In this document: in pieces, positions 23,428 to 35,054 of the stretch
Layout of the letters: every line of letters begins with the position of its first letter
Position numbering within the stretch: position 1 is the first letter of the stretch
Source: Ilyonectria destructans
Taxonomy: Eukaryota; Ascomycota; Sordariomycetes; Hypocreales; Nectriaceae
Reading direction: 5' to 3'
Assembly: GCA_020740775.1 (NCBI GenBank)
Contig: JAHEWK010000004.1
Location: 2,480,001 to 2,544,000 of the forward strand
Length of the DNA: 64,000 nucleotides
Translations under genes and position numbers: made by a program
The notes under the pieces: model-generated
Told to the model about the DNA's origin: nothing
Seen by the model: the letters and a program-made list of their open reading frames with translations, nothing else
Database searches by the model: none

Positions 23428-25136
23428 ATGGAGGTCGACACAATTGACGAGCCGATCACCAAGGTGCGTGAAAATGGCGCCCTCGCTGTTGAGCGCACAC
23501 GGACGGAACTCATCCCGCGTCACGAGCGCGAGAAGATCCGTCGCCTGAGGGAAGCCAACAAGGCCTACGGCCGCGGCAAGAAGATCAACACCAAGACCAT
23601 CAAGGACAAGAAGCTGCGCACCAACCTCAAGCGCCTCGAGGGCAAGTACCAGGATGCCGCCCTCAAGGCCAAGGACGCCGAGATCCTGCTCGAGAACACC
23701 AGCGGCTTCCTCGAGGCCGAGCAGGAACTCGAACGCACGTACAAGGTCCGCCAGCAGGACATTGTTGACGACGTGGCCGTCGACACGGCGCAGAAGCGCT
23801 TCGACCTCAAGCTGGACGCCCTGGGCCCGTACAACTTCGACTACTCGCGCAACGGCCGCGACCTACTCCTCGCCGGCCGCAAGGGCCATGTGGCCACTAT
23901 GGACTGGCGGGATGGAAAGCTGGGCTGCGAGCTGCAGCTGAACGAGACGGTGCGCGACGCGAAGTGGCTGCACAACAACCAGTACTTTGCCGTGGCGCAG
24001 AAGAAGTACGTCTACATCTACGACCACAACGGCGTGGAGTTGCACACCTTGAAGAAGCACCAGGAGGTGTCCCAGATGGAGTTTCTTCCCTACCACTTCC
24101 TGCTAGCCACCATTGTAAGTTTTCACCGACCCTCCCCCTATCGAATGACCACTGACAATGCCAGGGTGCCGTGGGAATCCTTAAATATCAAGATACCTCG
24201 ACCGGACAACTGGTCGCCGAGATCCCGACCCGATTAGGAGCGCCCGTCTCCCTCGGACAGAACCCCTACAACGCCATCCTGCACGTCGGCCACCAGAACG
24301 GTGCCGTGACGCTGTGGTCACCCAACTCGCAAGAACCTCATGTCAAGCTGCTGGCACACAAAGGACCCGTACGGTCACTGGCAATGGACCGCGAGGGCCG
24401 ATACATGGTCTCTACGGGTCAGGATCAGAAGATGGCAGTGTGGGATATCAGGATGTTTAAGGAGGTCAACAGCTACTACACCCGCCAGCCGGCGTCATCA
24501 GTGGCCATCTCAGATAGCGGTCTGACGGCCATCGGATGGGGCACCCAGACTACCATCTGGAAGGGCCTGTTCGACAAGAACGCCCCCGTTCAGCAAAAGG
24601 TGCAGAGCCCATACATGGCGTGGGGCGGTGAGGGCAAGCGCATCGAGCGAGTCAAGTGGTGCCCCTTCGAAGATGTCCTCGGCCTGGGCCACGACGAGGG
24701 CTTCTCATCCATCATCATCCCCGGCGCCGGCGAGGCCAACTTCGACGCCCTCGAGGTCAACCCCTTCGAGACGGCCAAGCAGCGCCAAGAATCCGAGGTC
24801 AAGGGCCTGCTCAACAAGCTGCAGCCCGACATGATCGCGCTCGACCCCAACTTCATCGGCAACCTGGACCTGCGCTCCGACAAGCAGCGCCGCGAGGACC
24901 GCGACCTCGACGCCGCGCCCGTCGACGTGGCCGAGGAGATCCGCAACCGCGCCCGCGGCAAGAACGGCGCCCTCAAGAAGTACCTCCGCAAGCAGCGCAA
25001 GAAGAACATCATCGACGAGAAGCGCCTGCGCGTCGACGAGCTCTGGAACGAGCAGCAGAAGCAGAAGGAGAAGAAGCGCCAGGAGGTCGAGGAGGATCTT
25101 GGGCCGGCGTTGTCGAGGTTTACAAAGAAGGAGTAG
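23428..25136 (+). CDS. utp7: U3 snoRNP/SSU processome protein Utp7 (WDR46-like)
   Basis: Exons 23428-24114 and 24165-25136 give 552 aa, near the 554 of yeast Utp7. Upstream in-frame codons exist, but the ATG at 23428 (MEVDTIDEPI) fits the family. An N-terminal basic coiled region (residues about 30-120) precedes the WD-repeat propeller with DWRDGKLGCELQLNETVRDAKWLHN, MAVWDIRMFKEV and similar units. The BING4-type C-terminal domain (GLGHDEGFSSIIIPGAGEAN) and a very basic tail follow. Utp7 works in the SSU processome for 18S rRNA maturation in the nucleolus. Confidence 0.95.
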
Positions 25137-25396
25137 TGCTGGATTTTATAGAAATGCGAATAATACCCCTGACGAACATCCGTGTGTTTCTGGGTAGCCT
25201 CTCTACGTGTGCGTGCGACGGTGTGAGTCAAGACTGGTCCTTGTGTCAATAAACGCCATGGCGGCAGGCCGATCTATTTTTTCCCAGTATGCTTTTGGAT
25301 AACCCAGCCGAGTCCCTGTCTATGTTCAACTCCACATATGATACACCCAATCCGTCGTCGCATCATACCCACGGTATAACTCCCGTGGCTCATCCC

Positions 25397-26123
25397 CTAC
25401 AGCAGCTTCAGGCCACCAGTGACCTGGTCGACGACACTCCGCGGGGCGGGGCCGACGCCCAGGACCGTCATGCTGCCGGCTTCGATCTGGGTGCGCCCGG
25501 CATCCTGGATGACCTCGGCGGTGAGTCCCATGCCGCGGGCCTTGCGGGACAGCTCCAGCATCTCCTCTTGGCTCTTGATTTGCACGGCGATCTTGGCCTG
25601 GCCGTACTTTTCCCAGCGGGCGAGCAGCTTGCGCTCGGCGGAGCCCTCGGGAGCCCGCATGAGCTTCTTGTAGCAGGCGAGCGTGGCGTGGGAGCATTGC
25701 GCGGCAATCTTGCCTGTTGGGGCGAGAATGTCAGCGATATGTTTCTGCATGCTGCAATTGCACGGCAGCTATAGAAAACAAACCCTTTGTCATGCCCAGA
25801 TCCGTCCGTACCACCAAGACCAGCTTGCACTCCTCGCCCGTGTCCTTGACGACGGGCTTCTCCGAGATCTTGAGGCCCTGCTTGCGGTCGGCGTCGGCGC
25901 CGTTGGCCCAGTTGGGCGCGTGGTCCAGGATGGTGTCGTCCTCGTCAATGTCGCTCTCGTCGCTCTCGACGGGGTCGTGCAGGTTGGCGCGGCGCTCATC
26001 GGCCAGCTCGGGGGAGATGAAGTAGCCGCGGGTGGTGAAGACGCCGAACATGTAGCCCGCGATGATGGACGCAAAGGCCGTCCCCAGGACGATGCCCGTC
26101 TGAGCTCCTGAATCGTCATCCAT
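25397..26123 (-). CDS. pth2: Peptidyl-tRNA hydrolase Pth2, membrane-anchored
   Basis: Exons 26123-25784 and 25713-25397 encode 218 aa. The N-terminus has a hydrophobic helix (about residues 9-34) followed by an acidic linker rich in Asp/Glu. The catalytic Pth2 domain fills the second half, with LVVRTDLGMTKGKIAAQCSHA around the catalytic Lys/His region and TVLGVGPAPRSVVDQVTGGLKLL at the end. The intron falls inside MTKG|KIAAQC, and both sides fit. Pth2 frees tRNA from stalled peptidyl-tRNA; the anchored form is usual in eukaryotes, often on mitochondria. The gene is convergent with UTP7. Confidence 0.94.
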
Positions 26124-26578
26124 GGCGGAAGGTTTGCGGTGGGGGGATATATGGGTGGGAGATGGTTGTTGGTGTATTTGGACGACTGCGTTTACGTATA
26201 TTCGTAGTGGCGCTGCAGGTATCACGTGCGGCGATGGCTTCTCGACCGTGCCCCAGTTTCACAAGCTGACAGGTGAAAATCAACACTCGAAATATGACGT
26301 ACGTAGTCTATTGCACATTTCTCAAACTACTTGCACATTGTTCAGGAAGACACAAACGGATAGATAGGTTGATGAAAATATGACGTCTATTTTTCATGTA
26401 AATTCCGTTTATTCGCAACGGCGCGAAACATTATTCAAGCTAAATCATTCAGACTATAGGTATAACACGTCTCGTACTCCTTTATTCTAGACCTTCATTC
26501 CGAAACTGTTGCCAAACGCCGACAAATGTCTAGTAGAGTTCTTTCGTTTTTCAAACAGGAAAAATCCGCCCCTTTTCA

Positions 26579-27793
26579 TTACATTACAAGCACACCCTTC
26601 TGGATGTGCGCGGTCTCGTCGATCAAGGGCATGCACTCGAAGATCTTGGCGAAATCGTTTAGGCAGCGGCTGCGGGCAGCCAAGTGACCCTTCTTGGTGC
26701 TGATGCCCTTAGATGGCACAAAGTTGACGTACTTTTCGCGGCCCTGAACAAGCAGCGGGCCGTCGCCGGTCAGGAGCGACTGGACGTAGTTGAGGGCAAT
26801 GTCCTCGCAGTTGAAGCCCTCGTCCACGTAATCTCGGATCTCGTTCATGGTTGTTTCGTTGGCCGAGTAGTAGTCGAGGAAAGAGATGTGCGAGAAGCAC
26901 AGGTTGGTGAGGACCATGGAGTAGATGTCTTCTTCTGCCTTGGAAGAGCAGAAGTCGTAAGCCCAGTTACCGTAAGCGTCGACGGTGGAGCAGCGCGCGA
27001 GCGCGCCAGTGAGGCGGTGCTGGCCGAACTTGCGCCACGACTGGAAGACGAACTCGAGGTCCTTGGGGTGGTAGTAGACATCGTCGTCGGAGAGGAGGAT
27101 GGCCTGGGTCTTGTAGTCGGGGTCGGGCCAGAGCTTCTCGTTGAGGCTGTTGCGCTTGGACACGCGGAATCGCACGGGGACGCCGTGCTTGGAGGTGTAA
27201 CCGTCGGGGGGCGTGGCCTTGAGGTCGTTCCAGACGATGACGATTTCGTGAAGGGACGGGATCTCCTCGCTGAGGATCGCGTGCAGAGTGTCGTTGAGTT
27301 CCTTGGGTCGCTGGTAGGTTTGCATGGCAATGCTAGAGTGGGAAAACGTTAGCGAATGGATTCTGGGACGGAACGCGCGGGCCAAACGCATGCGACATCT
27401 CTAATGACTGGAGTCTGCGTCGAGGGGGCGGGAACGGAACGGGGAGAAAACATACGTAAACTTGTCATTCATCAGATGCTTGTACTTGTCCTCGGCCGTC
27501 TTCCAGATCTCTTGCACGCCCGACTCGTTCCGGCTGACGCAGGTCGGGATCTTGGGCAAGAAACTGCCGATCACCTTGGGGAGGACCTCGCCCACATTGG
27601 TGAGACGGGCCGTGACGATGATGAAGGCGACGACACAGGAGAAGGCGACGAAGACGGTGGCGATGCGGCGGAAGACGCGCGACTTGACGAAGCCGAGGTG
27701 GTGCTTCGCCTTTTCCAGGTAGATTTCCATCTTGCTGGCGGACATGTTGGGCGTGCCTGCGTAGGAAGGTCCGTTGCTCTTCCCCAGAAACAT
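26579..27793 (-). CDS. Glycosyltransferase family 64 (exostosin-like) type II membrane protein
   Basis: Exons 27793-27456 and 27332-26579 give 363 aa. A single transmembrane helix at about residues 43-64 predicts a Golgi/ER type II protein. The catalytic part begins with IAMQTYQRPKELNDTL and VIVWNDL and carries the metal-binding motif LSDDDVYY (Asp at about 195-197). RLTGALAR, YSMVLTNLCFSH and NCEDIALNYV follow; all of these are GT64/EXT C-terminal signatures. Fungal members lack heparan sulphate, and their acceptor is uncertain, so transfer of HexNAc-type sugars is only an inference. Confidence 0.88.
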
Positions 27794-29382
27794 TGCTCGG
27801 CCGAGACCTCTGGCGGCGGTCAGGTGACCGAGTCCAGGAAATTCGATGGCGATTTTCCAGGGGTACCTAGGGATGTTGGAGAGGACGGACGGCCGTCTAA
27901 TCTGAGTCGCCTGGGTGTGTCCGAGTATTCTGTACTACTCCGTCGGTCCGTGTCTCGTCTGCAAGCCGATGTTTAATCGCTGCGGTGCGTCATTAGGGCC
28001 GCCTCGCAGAATCGGGGTGAGCCTTGGAGGAGAGAGGAAAAGAAAGTTCCACAAGGGAAGAGGAGAGAGAGGAAGAAGTCAAGGTGCGCCGTGAGGTGGG
28101 AGAGGAAAAGGGTGATCCTAGCAGAAGAACAAGTCCGAGCTGCTAAGGAAATACGAGAAAAGAGGCGATGCAATTCCAGGCCCTCCCCTTCCACGCCAAG
28201 CCAACTCGCGCATTAACTGACCCATCCCTCTTTGCGCCTTCGCCTTTGCGAATTTGCCAATCAATTAGCGGTAACCCCTGAGCTACCGGCCAATCGAGCA
28301 ATGCCCGGATAGGCCGTAGCGGGCGGGACAATTTAATGGAGATTCCAGTGTCCCATCGGTGGTGCACCGCCGTTGGGTCCCCTTGGGATGCGACGCGGGC
28401 TTTGCAGGCGCGGGGCTAATTAATTGCTGGGCGTCCCTAGCCATCTTGGCCATCCTGGCATGACTTGTCGGCCACGTTTCTCCCATTGGAAGAGCCGATA
28501 TCCCGAGTCGTTGTGGCTGCGAGCGAGAAGGGCTTAGTCAGGGCCGCCCCCTTGAAAGAAGCCATCAATCAATGCCCAGCGATGACACGTTCTGTCAGAC
28601 ACAGCCACACAGGCTAACCCTGACGAGGATCCGGTGAACCCTTGCGCCACCTAGCTCTTCCCTGACGTGGCGCTGGGTTTGATTGACGAGAGTGACGGGA
28701 AGTGGGCGGGTCGAGGCCATCTTCATGATAGTCATGAAGAGGGTGGACGATAATAACGCGTAATCCTTTTGAAGCCGCTGATGAGGCCGACGATGGCCTG
28801 GGGATCTCGATCTGGGGAATTCATTGAACATTAGAGGACAGAAAATCATCCACTAATCGCCGTCAGCAACATATGCCGAGCCATCACATCAATGGGTGCT
28901 TGGCCAAGACCGCAGGAATGATATCCTGGCCGATCTTTCTTTTCTCGGTCTCGCTTCTAGTCAAGAAGATCTAAATAGGGGACTAAGAAGTGAGGTCAGC
29001 CGTTTTCCTGCCAATCCGACACGCTGTCCACTGTCGCCGCCCGGCCCGTGGCGCTGCAGGGGGGAGGTTTCCTGGCCTGGGCAGCGCCCCACCTTGCAGC
29101 GTCCTTGCAGCAGCCAAGTCGAGCAAACCAGGCCACCCGGATCAGTCGGGATATTGCGCGGCGAGATCTGATGGGCGGCCGTCTTGGCGTGATAGCGTGG
29201 GGTCGGGTGGCTGCTGAGCGAGTTGCAGCGCCAAAAACATCCCGGTCGCCGCAGCGCCCACTATAACCCACTAACTCGCTGACTGGCAAGTTTATCGCAA
29301 CGACAGCCCTACGGATACACTCATTGTGCAACCAACCGCCAAGGCTCGTGCAAAGACACACGACATTTGTTACTGCTGCAAC
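27794..29382. other. Divergent promoter region between the GT64 and NRK1 genes
   Basis: This 1.6 kb stretch holds the promoters of both flanking genes. Open frames are short and without domains. No RNA gene or repeat was recognised. Confidence 0.45.
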
Positions 29383-30303
29383 ATGGCTGCCAACCGGGCC
29401 CTCGTCGTCGCCCTCTCAGGCTGCTCGTCCAGTGGCAAGACGACCCTTGCCCGCCTACTGCGGGACATCTTCCCCCACACCTTCATCCTGCACGAGGATG
29501 ACTTCTACCGGCCGGAGGAGCAGTGAGTGCTATTCCCGCCACGCCTTGTGATACGCTGCACGCCGTCATACCACCACGCAGTCAGCATATACTACGCAGT
29601 AATTAACATACCGCCCCCCAGACTTCCTTCCAGAGATGGGCTGCTGGATTGGGACTGTGCCGAGGCGCTCGACATCCCTGCCATGGCTGAGTCCCTCGCT
29701 TACATCCGCGCACACGCAGCCTTCCCCGTACGTCTCACACACCACCGCAAAACTCTCGTATAGGCCCTGTAACTCAAATCTAACTCCACGAAACAGCCCA
29801 CCCTTGATTCCAAGGAGGACCAGAACTCTGTGGGGAAGTGTCCCGTTGCGGACTCAACCATCCAGGCGCAAAAGGCCAAGGTCGCCGCTGCCATTCCCCC
29901 CGATCACCCCCTGCATTCTACCCTCCGCTTGTGCCTATTCGATGGCTTCCTCCTCTACTCACCTGCCGTGGCGGCTATCCAGCCCAGCCTCGACATAAAG
30001 CTGTTCTTGCGCGCCTCGTACACAAAGGCCAAGGCCCGCCGCGAGGCTCGCGACGGCTACGCGACTATCGAGGGCTTCTGGGCCGACCCGCCTGGGTACG
30101 TCGACAAGATCGTCTGGCCGAATTATGTCAAGGAGCATGCGTGGATGTTTGAGGGCGGCGATGTCGAAGGCAAGTTCAACGAGGATGTGTTAGACAAGGA
30201 GGGCATCAAGGTGCAGAAGGAGGCGGACATTGACGGAGACATCAGCAAGACACTTGAATGGACTGTAGATACCATCCTTGAGGAGTTGAAGCATCGCGTA
30301 TAG
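29383..30303 (+). CDS. nrk1: Nicotinamide riboside kinase Nrk1
   Basis: Exons 29383-29522, 29622-29727 and 29797-30303 give 250 aa. The Walker A motif GCSSSGKTT (about residues 13-21) is followed by LHEDDFYRPEEQ, LPSRDGLLDWDCAEALD and LFDGFLLY, matching yeast Nrk1. The enzyme phosphorylates nicotinamide riboside to NMN in NAD+ salvage. The intron positions are supported by the continuous EEQ|LPSRDG and AFP|PTLDS segments. It faces the Dicer gene, with 183 bp between stop codons. Confidence 0.92.
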
Positions 30304-30486
30304 ATCTAATATCGATATCCTGAGAATATAGACCGTGTCTTTGCTGACGTGCGAATGCCCACTACCACGATTCACTGTTGTCAACCCCCATTTCATGTAT
30401 ATCATTCGATCATTACCTCTTCTAGACGGCTCGCTGAGTTTCAATATCGTCGCCTTTACTTGACGCAGCTTCGCTTCCATCTCCAC

Positions 30487-33400
30487 TCAATCTACCATCA
30501 TCTTAGCCTCCGTCAAGAACCTGACAGCCTGCTCCGCAGCCTTGGTCATCACCTCCTCCTTGTTCACCCCGCCCTCGACCTTGGCCACAACCAGGCCGCC
30601 GACCTGCACCGTGCAGCGGTACTCCCGCTCGCCGTCGCTGCCCTCTATCACGTCGTACATGTAGTGGACCTTCTCGTTGATGGCCAGCCTGCCGAGCTCC
30701 TCCTTAGGATGCTGCACGTGGACCTTGTCGCGGAGGATGCGGTCTAGATATGGCAGCACGGCGAATTTCTGAAGCATGGCCTCGCAGGCTTCCATGGAGC
30801 CCGAGTCGACCCACACGGCGCCGAGGAGAGCCTCGAAGAGGTCGGAGTAGAACTTCCTCGCGCGGAGGCGAGCCAGTAAAGCCCATGGGTAGTGCGTCCC
30901 TTTCTCGAGAGCCTCAACAATGGGGGGGGCCAGTACTTCGAATCGCTTTGACATGGCCGCCTGCTCGATTCCAATAGCTGGCATCGCATGCCGCATGAAT
31001 TTCCACAGTGGATAAGTGACTTCTCGCGTTTCGATGCTCTCATCATCCTGAGCAACAGTCTCCTTCTTATTCAGGCCGTGCTGGAGGCCGACGAACGCCA
31101 AAAAGTCTCCGTTGACCATCGCCGTCTTGATCATGTGTAGGTGAGAATGAGGCAGCGCGGGCTGCACATTAAACACCTTCGTGACGATGATGTAGTCGAG
31201 GATCGCATCTCCAAGGAACTCGAGCCGCTCGAAAGATCGCCAGTGGGTGTCTGCGGCGTACGATCCGTGTGTCATGGCCTCGATCAACAGTGACTTCTTC
31301 TGGAAGGTATACCCGATCAGTTCCTCCAGAGGCTCTAGGGAAGGCGGAAGTTCGACGTCGCTAGTAGCATGGTTAAAGAGAATCGCTCGTCCCTCTTTCT
31401 CATCGAACCAATCGATTTTGCCGTCTGCATCTTCCGCGAGAAACACGGAGATGCACTTCAGAGCCTTCGGGATCCCTCCGTCTTGATAGGAAGCCCCAAT
31501 AAGCGCCTCCACCACATCTGCAAGGGTTTTCGAGGGCATAATTCGTTGCGGTACCAGCGAATCCTGCTCGAGATTGTCGTCTACATAGATTGGTCTCCAT
31601 TTTTGGCCTGTGAATGGTTTGGATAGAACAAACTTGAACAAGCCAGTGTCGACCGAGGCGCCCAACAACCGAGAGTTCGAAACATGTCGATCTTTAAACC
31701 ACGATAGATAACCTTCTGGCCACCTCAAGTCTGAAGCTGGTCAATACAATATCGTCTAGATGCTCCTGGGATTGTACTCACGTTTGGCAGATGCCTGGAC
31801 GACGACGCAAAATTTCAGAATCGAGTCTCCGAGAAACTCGAGTCTCTCGTAGTCAACCGGTTCAGATGCGGCACGAGAGCTAATCGCCTCGAGCACTCGC
31901 TGCGGATTGGTAAGACCGATTGGCTTCAGGATGCTCTCCGACAGCTGGGTTGCAATTATCAGGACCTCCAGCTCGTGGATCACCGACGGGATCAGCATGG
32001 AAAATTGGGCAAACCGCTTCGGGATGGTGTCCACAGTCGCCCAGGACATGGGAAGAACCCATGTATATGGCTTCGAACTGGCCAGCTGCTTTCTCGGGTC
32101 TGAATGCATGCGGTGAAGGAAGTCGGCTCGTCGTGTAGTCTTCTTAAGAGTGAGATATGGGCCATCCTTGGGCGCGGCTTCGTATTCGTAGAATGGATTT
32201 TGCACTTCCTCGATCGGCGGTTTGGACGGTATGACGCCAGTGTACTCGAACGGGCATTTTAACTTGTCCCGGACAAGGTATGGCATCTGTATCTCGTGAA
32301 TCTGAGGATCAAAGGGGACGGATCTCGCTTGATCCTTCTCCAAAAGGTGCTTGTCATTGGAAGAAAATTTCATGACATGCGGGCGGTCTTCCACTTCCCA
32401 ACGATGTGCAAAATGCAGGGCAAGGAGATCTGATGTGTGGTCCGGCAGCGTTGCCGCTTCATCATCAGAGCACATCCTCCCAGCACCGAAACTGAGCTCC
32501 CACTCAACCCCCCATTCGGGATAGATCTTGATGGGCCGAGGCTGGTCGATTTGAACCGGGAGAGTGATGTGGTACTGTCCTAGGCAGTTGCCAGACTCGT
32601 CACGAAAGCTCAGTGGAAGCACCCATTTCGTCTTCGCTTCGGTGCCTTGCCAAACCTGCGCAATCTCTTTCCACGGGTTAAGTGGTGGCGCATGAGTCTG
32701 CGGGGATATTCGCTCTTCCGGAGGTCCGTCCTTGATCGGTAGAAGGTTTTCGTTTATCAAGCCAGCCTTGTAAAGGGCAAGGTATGCGTGGAAGGCAGCT
32801 TCTTTCGTCGCGTTCTTCTGCGACATCCATGCTCGGGAACTCTGCGCCTGGCGTAACTCTGACGGCAAGAATGATGGCAGTAGCACTTTGGCTGTGACTG
32901 GTGAATCGTCCTCGTGAGAGACTCGGTGGATGATGTAATCGGGTCGGCAGTCGATGAACTCTCCCTGCGATAGGACTCGGCAGAAGTGTTCAAGGTGTTG
33001 CTTGGCAGAGTCGAGATCGAGTCGCGCACCAGTGGACTCTACCACAAATGAGATTGAACCCGTGCCCTCCTCCTTCTCCAGCTCCTCGATACGGCGCTGC
33101 TCCTCCTTGTCCTCTTGGTATTGCTTCTTCATTTCGTCTTCCAGGGCCTCCCATTCAGGCGGACCTTTGGCGGACCGCTCGAGGAGAAGCACCAACTTGG
33201 ATTCCTTCATCCGAGCTCTGCCACGGCGCTGAATGAATGACTTGAGGTTTGCTGGTTTGTCGAAGCAGACAACCAGGTTGCAAGCGGGGACGTCGATGCC
33301 CTCCTCCAGCACGCTGGTCGCTACCAGCAGATTGATCTTGCCCGAGCGAAAATCCTGGAGTGCGGAAAGACCCACGTCGTTTTTGAAGTCGTAGACGTTC

Positions 33401-35054
33401 TTGTTGCGAGCATGGAAGTTGGAGGTGCCGACCATGGTTCCAATGCGATACTTCTTACGTATGTCCGGGAACGTTGCTAACAGGTCAGTGATGATGGTAA
33501 CCGTGGCTCGCTCTTTGACGAATAAGATGCCGACCACGTTGTCCCCAGCCGATAGAAGCACCTTGATGAGAAGTCTGGCTTTCTCGGAGAGGTCGGAAGA
33601 TTCTGCTGGCGGGATTAGAGCCGAGTTTCGTGCAACTTTGTGGAGGAACCGAGCGAGATAAGTCTTGTTCTCGTCCTCCGGACCGCCTTGGCCCGCCAGT
33701 GCCGATTCAATGCGTTCCTCAAAGTCTCCAATGGCCTTTGAGATGTAATAGTCGACAGCCCAGGGACCAAGCTCACGGAGTATTTCCTTAGCTCGACCCC
33801 AGAACCCCTTCATCTGGTTTTGTGCATAGGTATCGTACTTGAGCATGGCCTGACGAAACTCGCGTCGGCTCCTCTCACTACCGTCATTGAGAAGTCTGAG
33901 CATCTGCGGGTCAGTCTTAATGTCGATGCTCTTGTGCACCAGACGCAAGGACTTCATAATGGCAGTGTGCTCGGTGTACTCGACGGATTCATATTCCGAA
34001 TAAGAGAGTTCCGGCTTGTTGACACACCTAAGAAGCTCGTCCCGATGCAGTGTCGGGGTGATGCAGATGGCGTCCAACGTCGATTCGAGCACCTTGATGC
34101 CTTCGAGATTTGATCGCATGATGGGACTGGCAGTCAACCCTAGGATTGCTGGTACCAACATTTTGGAGTCTTTTCTGGGGTGATAGAACTTGTTCATAAT
34201 GCTGCAACCAGGGGAGTTGCGAACGCAGTTGTGGGCTGACAGGTTCATGTTAGAACAGCTACGGGCGGGAATTGGGCCAACGAACCTTCATCAATCACCA
34301 GGAGGGCGAGCATCTCCATATGGACAAAGGCATGAGTTAGAGCATCCAACAATACCTGAAAGGTAGAGACAACGATGCGAGTTCCGTCTAAGATGGTGTC
34401 CCATGTATCCCGGGACCAGCTATCGAGCCCTTGATTGCCAGTCAGCACCTTGATGGGAGCCGCATAGTTCTGGAGTCGAATGACTTCGCATTGCTGCTCG
34501 CACAGGGAGATAGTCGGGGCAAGAAACCAGACCATCTAGAGTTGTCAGTGCTGGGTTGAGAGATTCGGAACCAAGGCTTACTTTGTCAGCGGGACATTTC
34601 TCTAATTCAGCCTTTATGCGGAGCACGGCGCTATTGTCCTGGTCATGTTCAATTCGACCACCATTCTCTCGGGAATAGCTTACACTTGTGTCTTTCCGCT
34701 TCCCGTGTCCATCTACGCAAGTCAGCTTGCATCATCACACTCGGTCTTGGAGAGGCTGCGACATACAGCAACAATGACATTCCGCTGCAGCGATTGGTCC
34801 AGCATTTCCAACTGGTACGCCCGGGAACTCATGATTTCTGGAGTCGCGGCCTCAGGCGTGGGCTCAATCTCAGAGGCAGGCCTGATTCCTGAGGAACCAT
34901 CCGCGGCAACGACGGAGACGGTCTCAGTAATAACAGCAGCCGGCGATGGCGCTTCGTCACCCGGCGGGTCATCCACGCCCGAGGACTCGGGATGGCCGAC
35001 TCCCTCGGGAACCGGGAAACGTGGAATCTCCATCTCAACGTCGTCACTCGCCAT
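30487..35054 (-). CDS. dcl2: Dicer-like protein 2 (DCL2)
   Basis: Six exons, 35054-34767, 34712-34684, 34630-34582, 34535-34286, 34235-31782 and 31730-30487, encode 1437 aa, as expected for fungal DCL2. In order: helicase motif I MDTGSGKTQ (start of exon 2, which is only 29 nt), DEAH (completed across an intron), helicase C with ATSVLEEGIDVP and IQRRGRARM, and the Dicer dimerisation domain. Two RNase III domains follow, with ERLEFLGDSILKF and ERLEFLGDAILDY, then a C-terminal dsRNA-binding-like segment. There is no obvious PAZ domain, usual for this class. DCL2 makes small RNAs for quelling and antiviral defence. The RNase III acidic residues are intact. Confidence 0.95.

Noticed and set aside
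24590..25252. Long frames opposite to and within UTP7
   Set aside because: They are shadows of the highly biased Lys/Arg/Glu-rich C-terminal coding region of UTP7.
26684..27352. A 222-codon plus-strand frame
   Set aside because: It is the antisense shadow of the GT64 gene, whose domains are clear on the minus strand.
29838..30152. A second plus-strand frame inside NRK1 exon 3
   Set aside because: It is an alternative frame of the confirmed kinase exon and lacks the family motifs.
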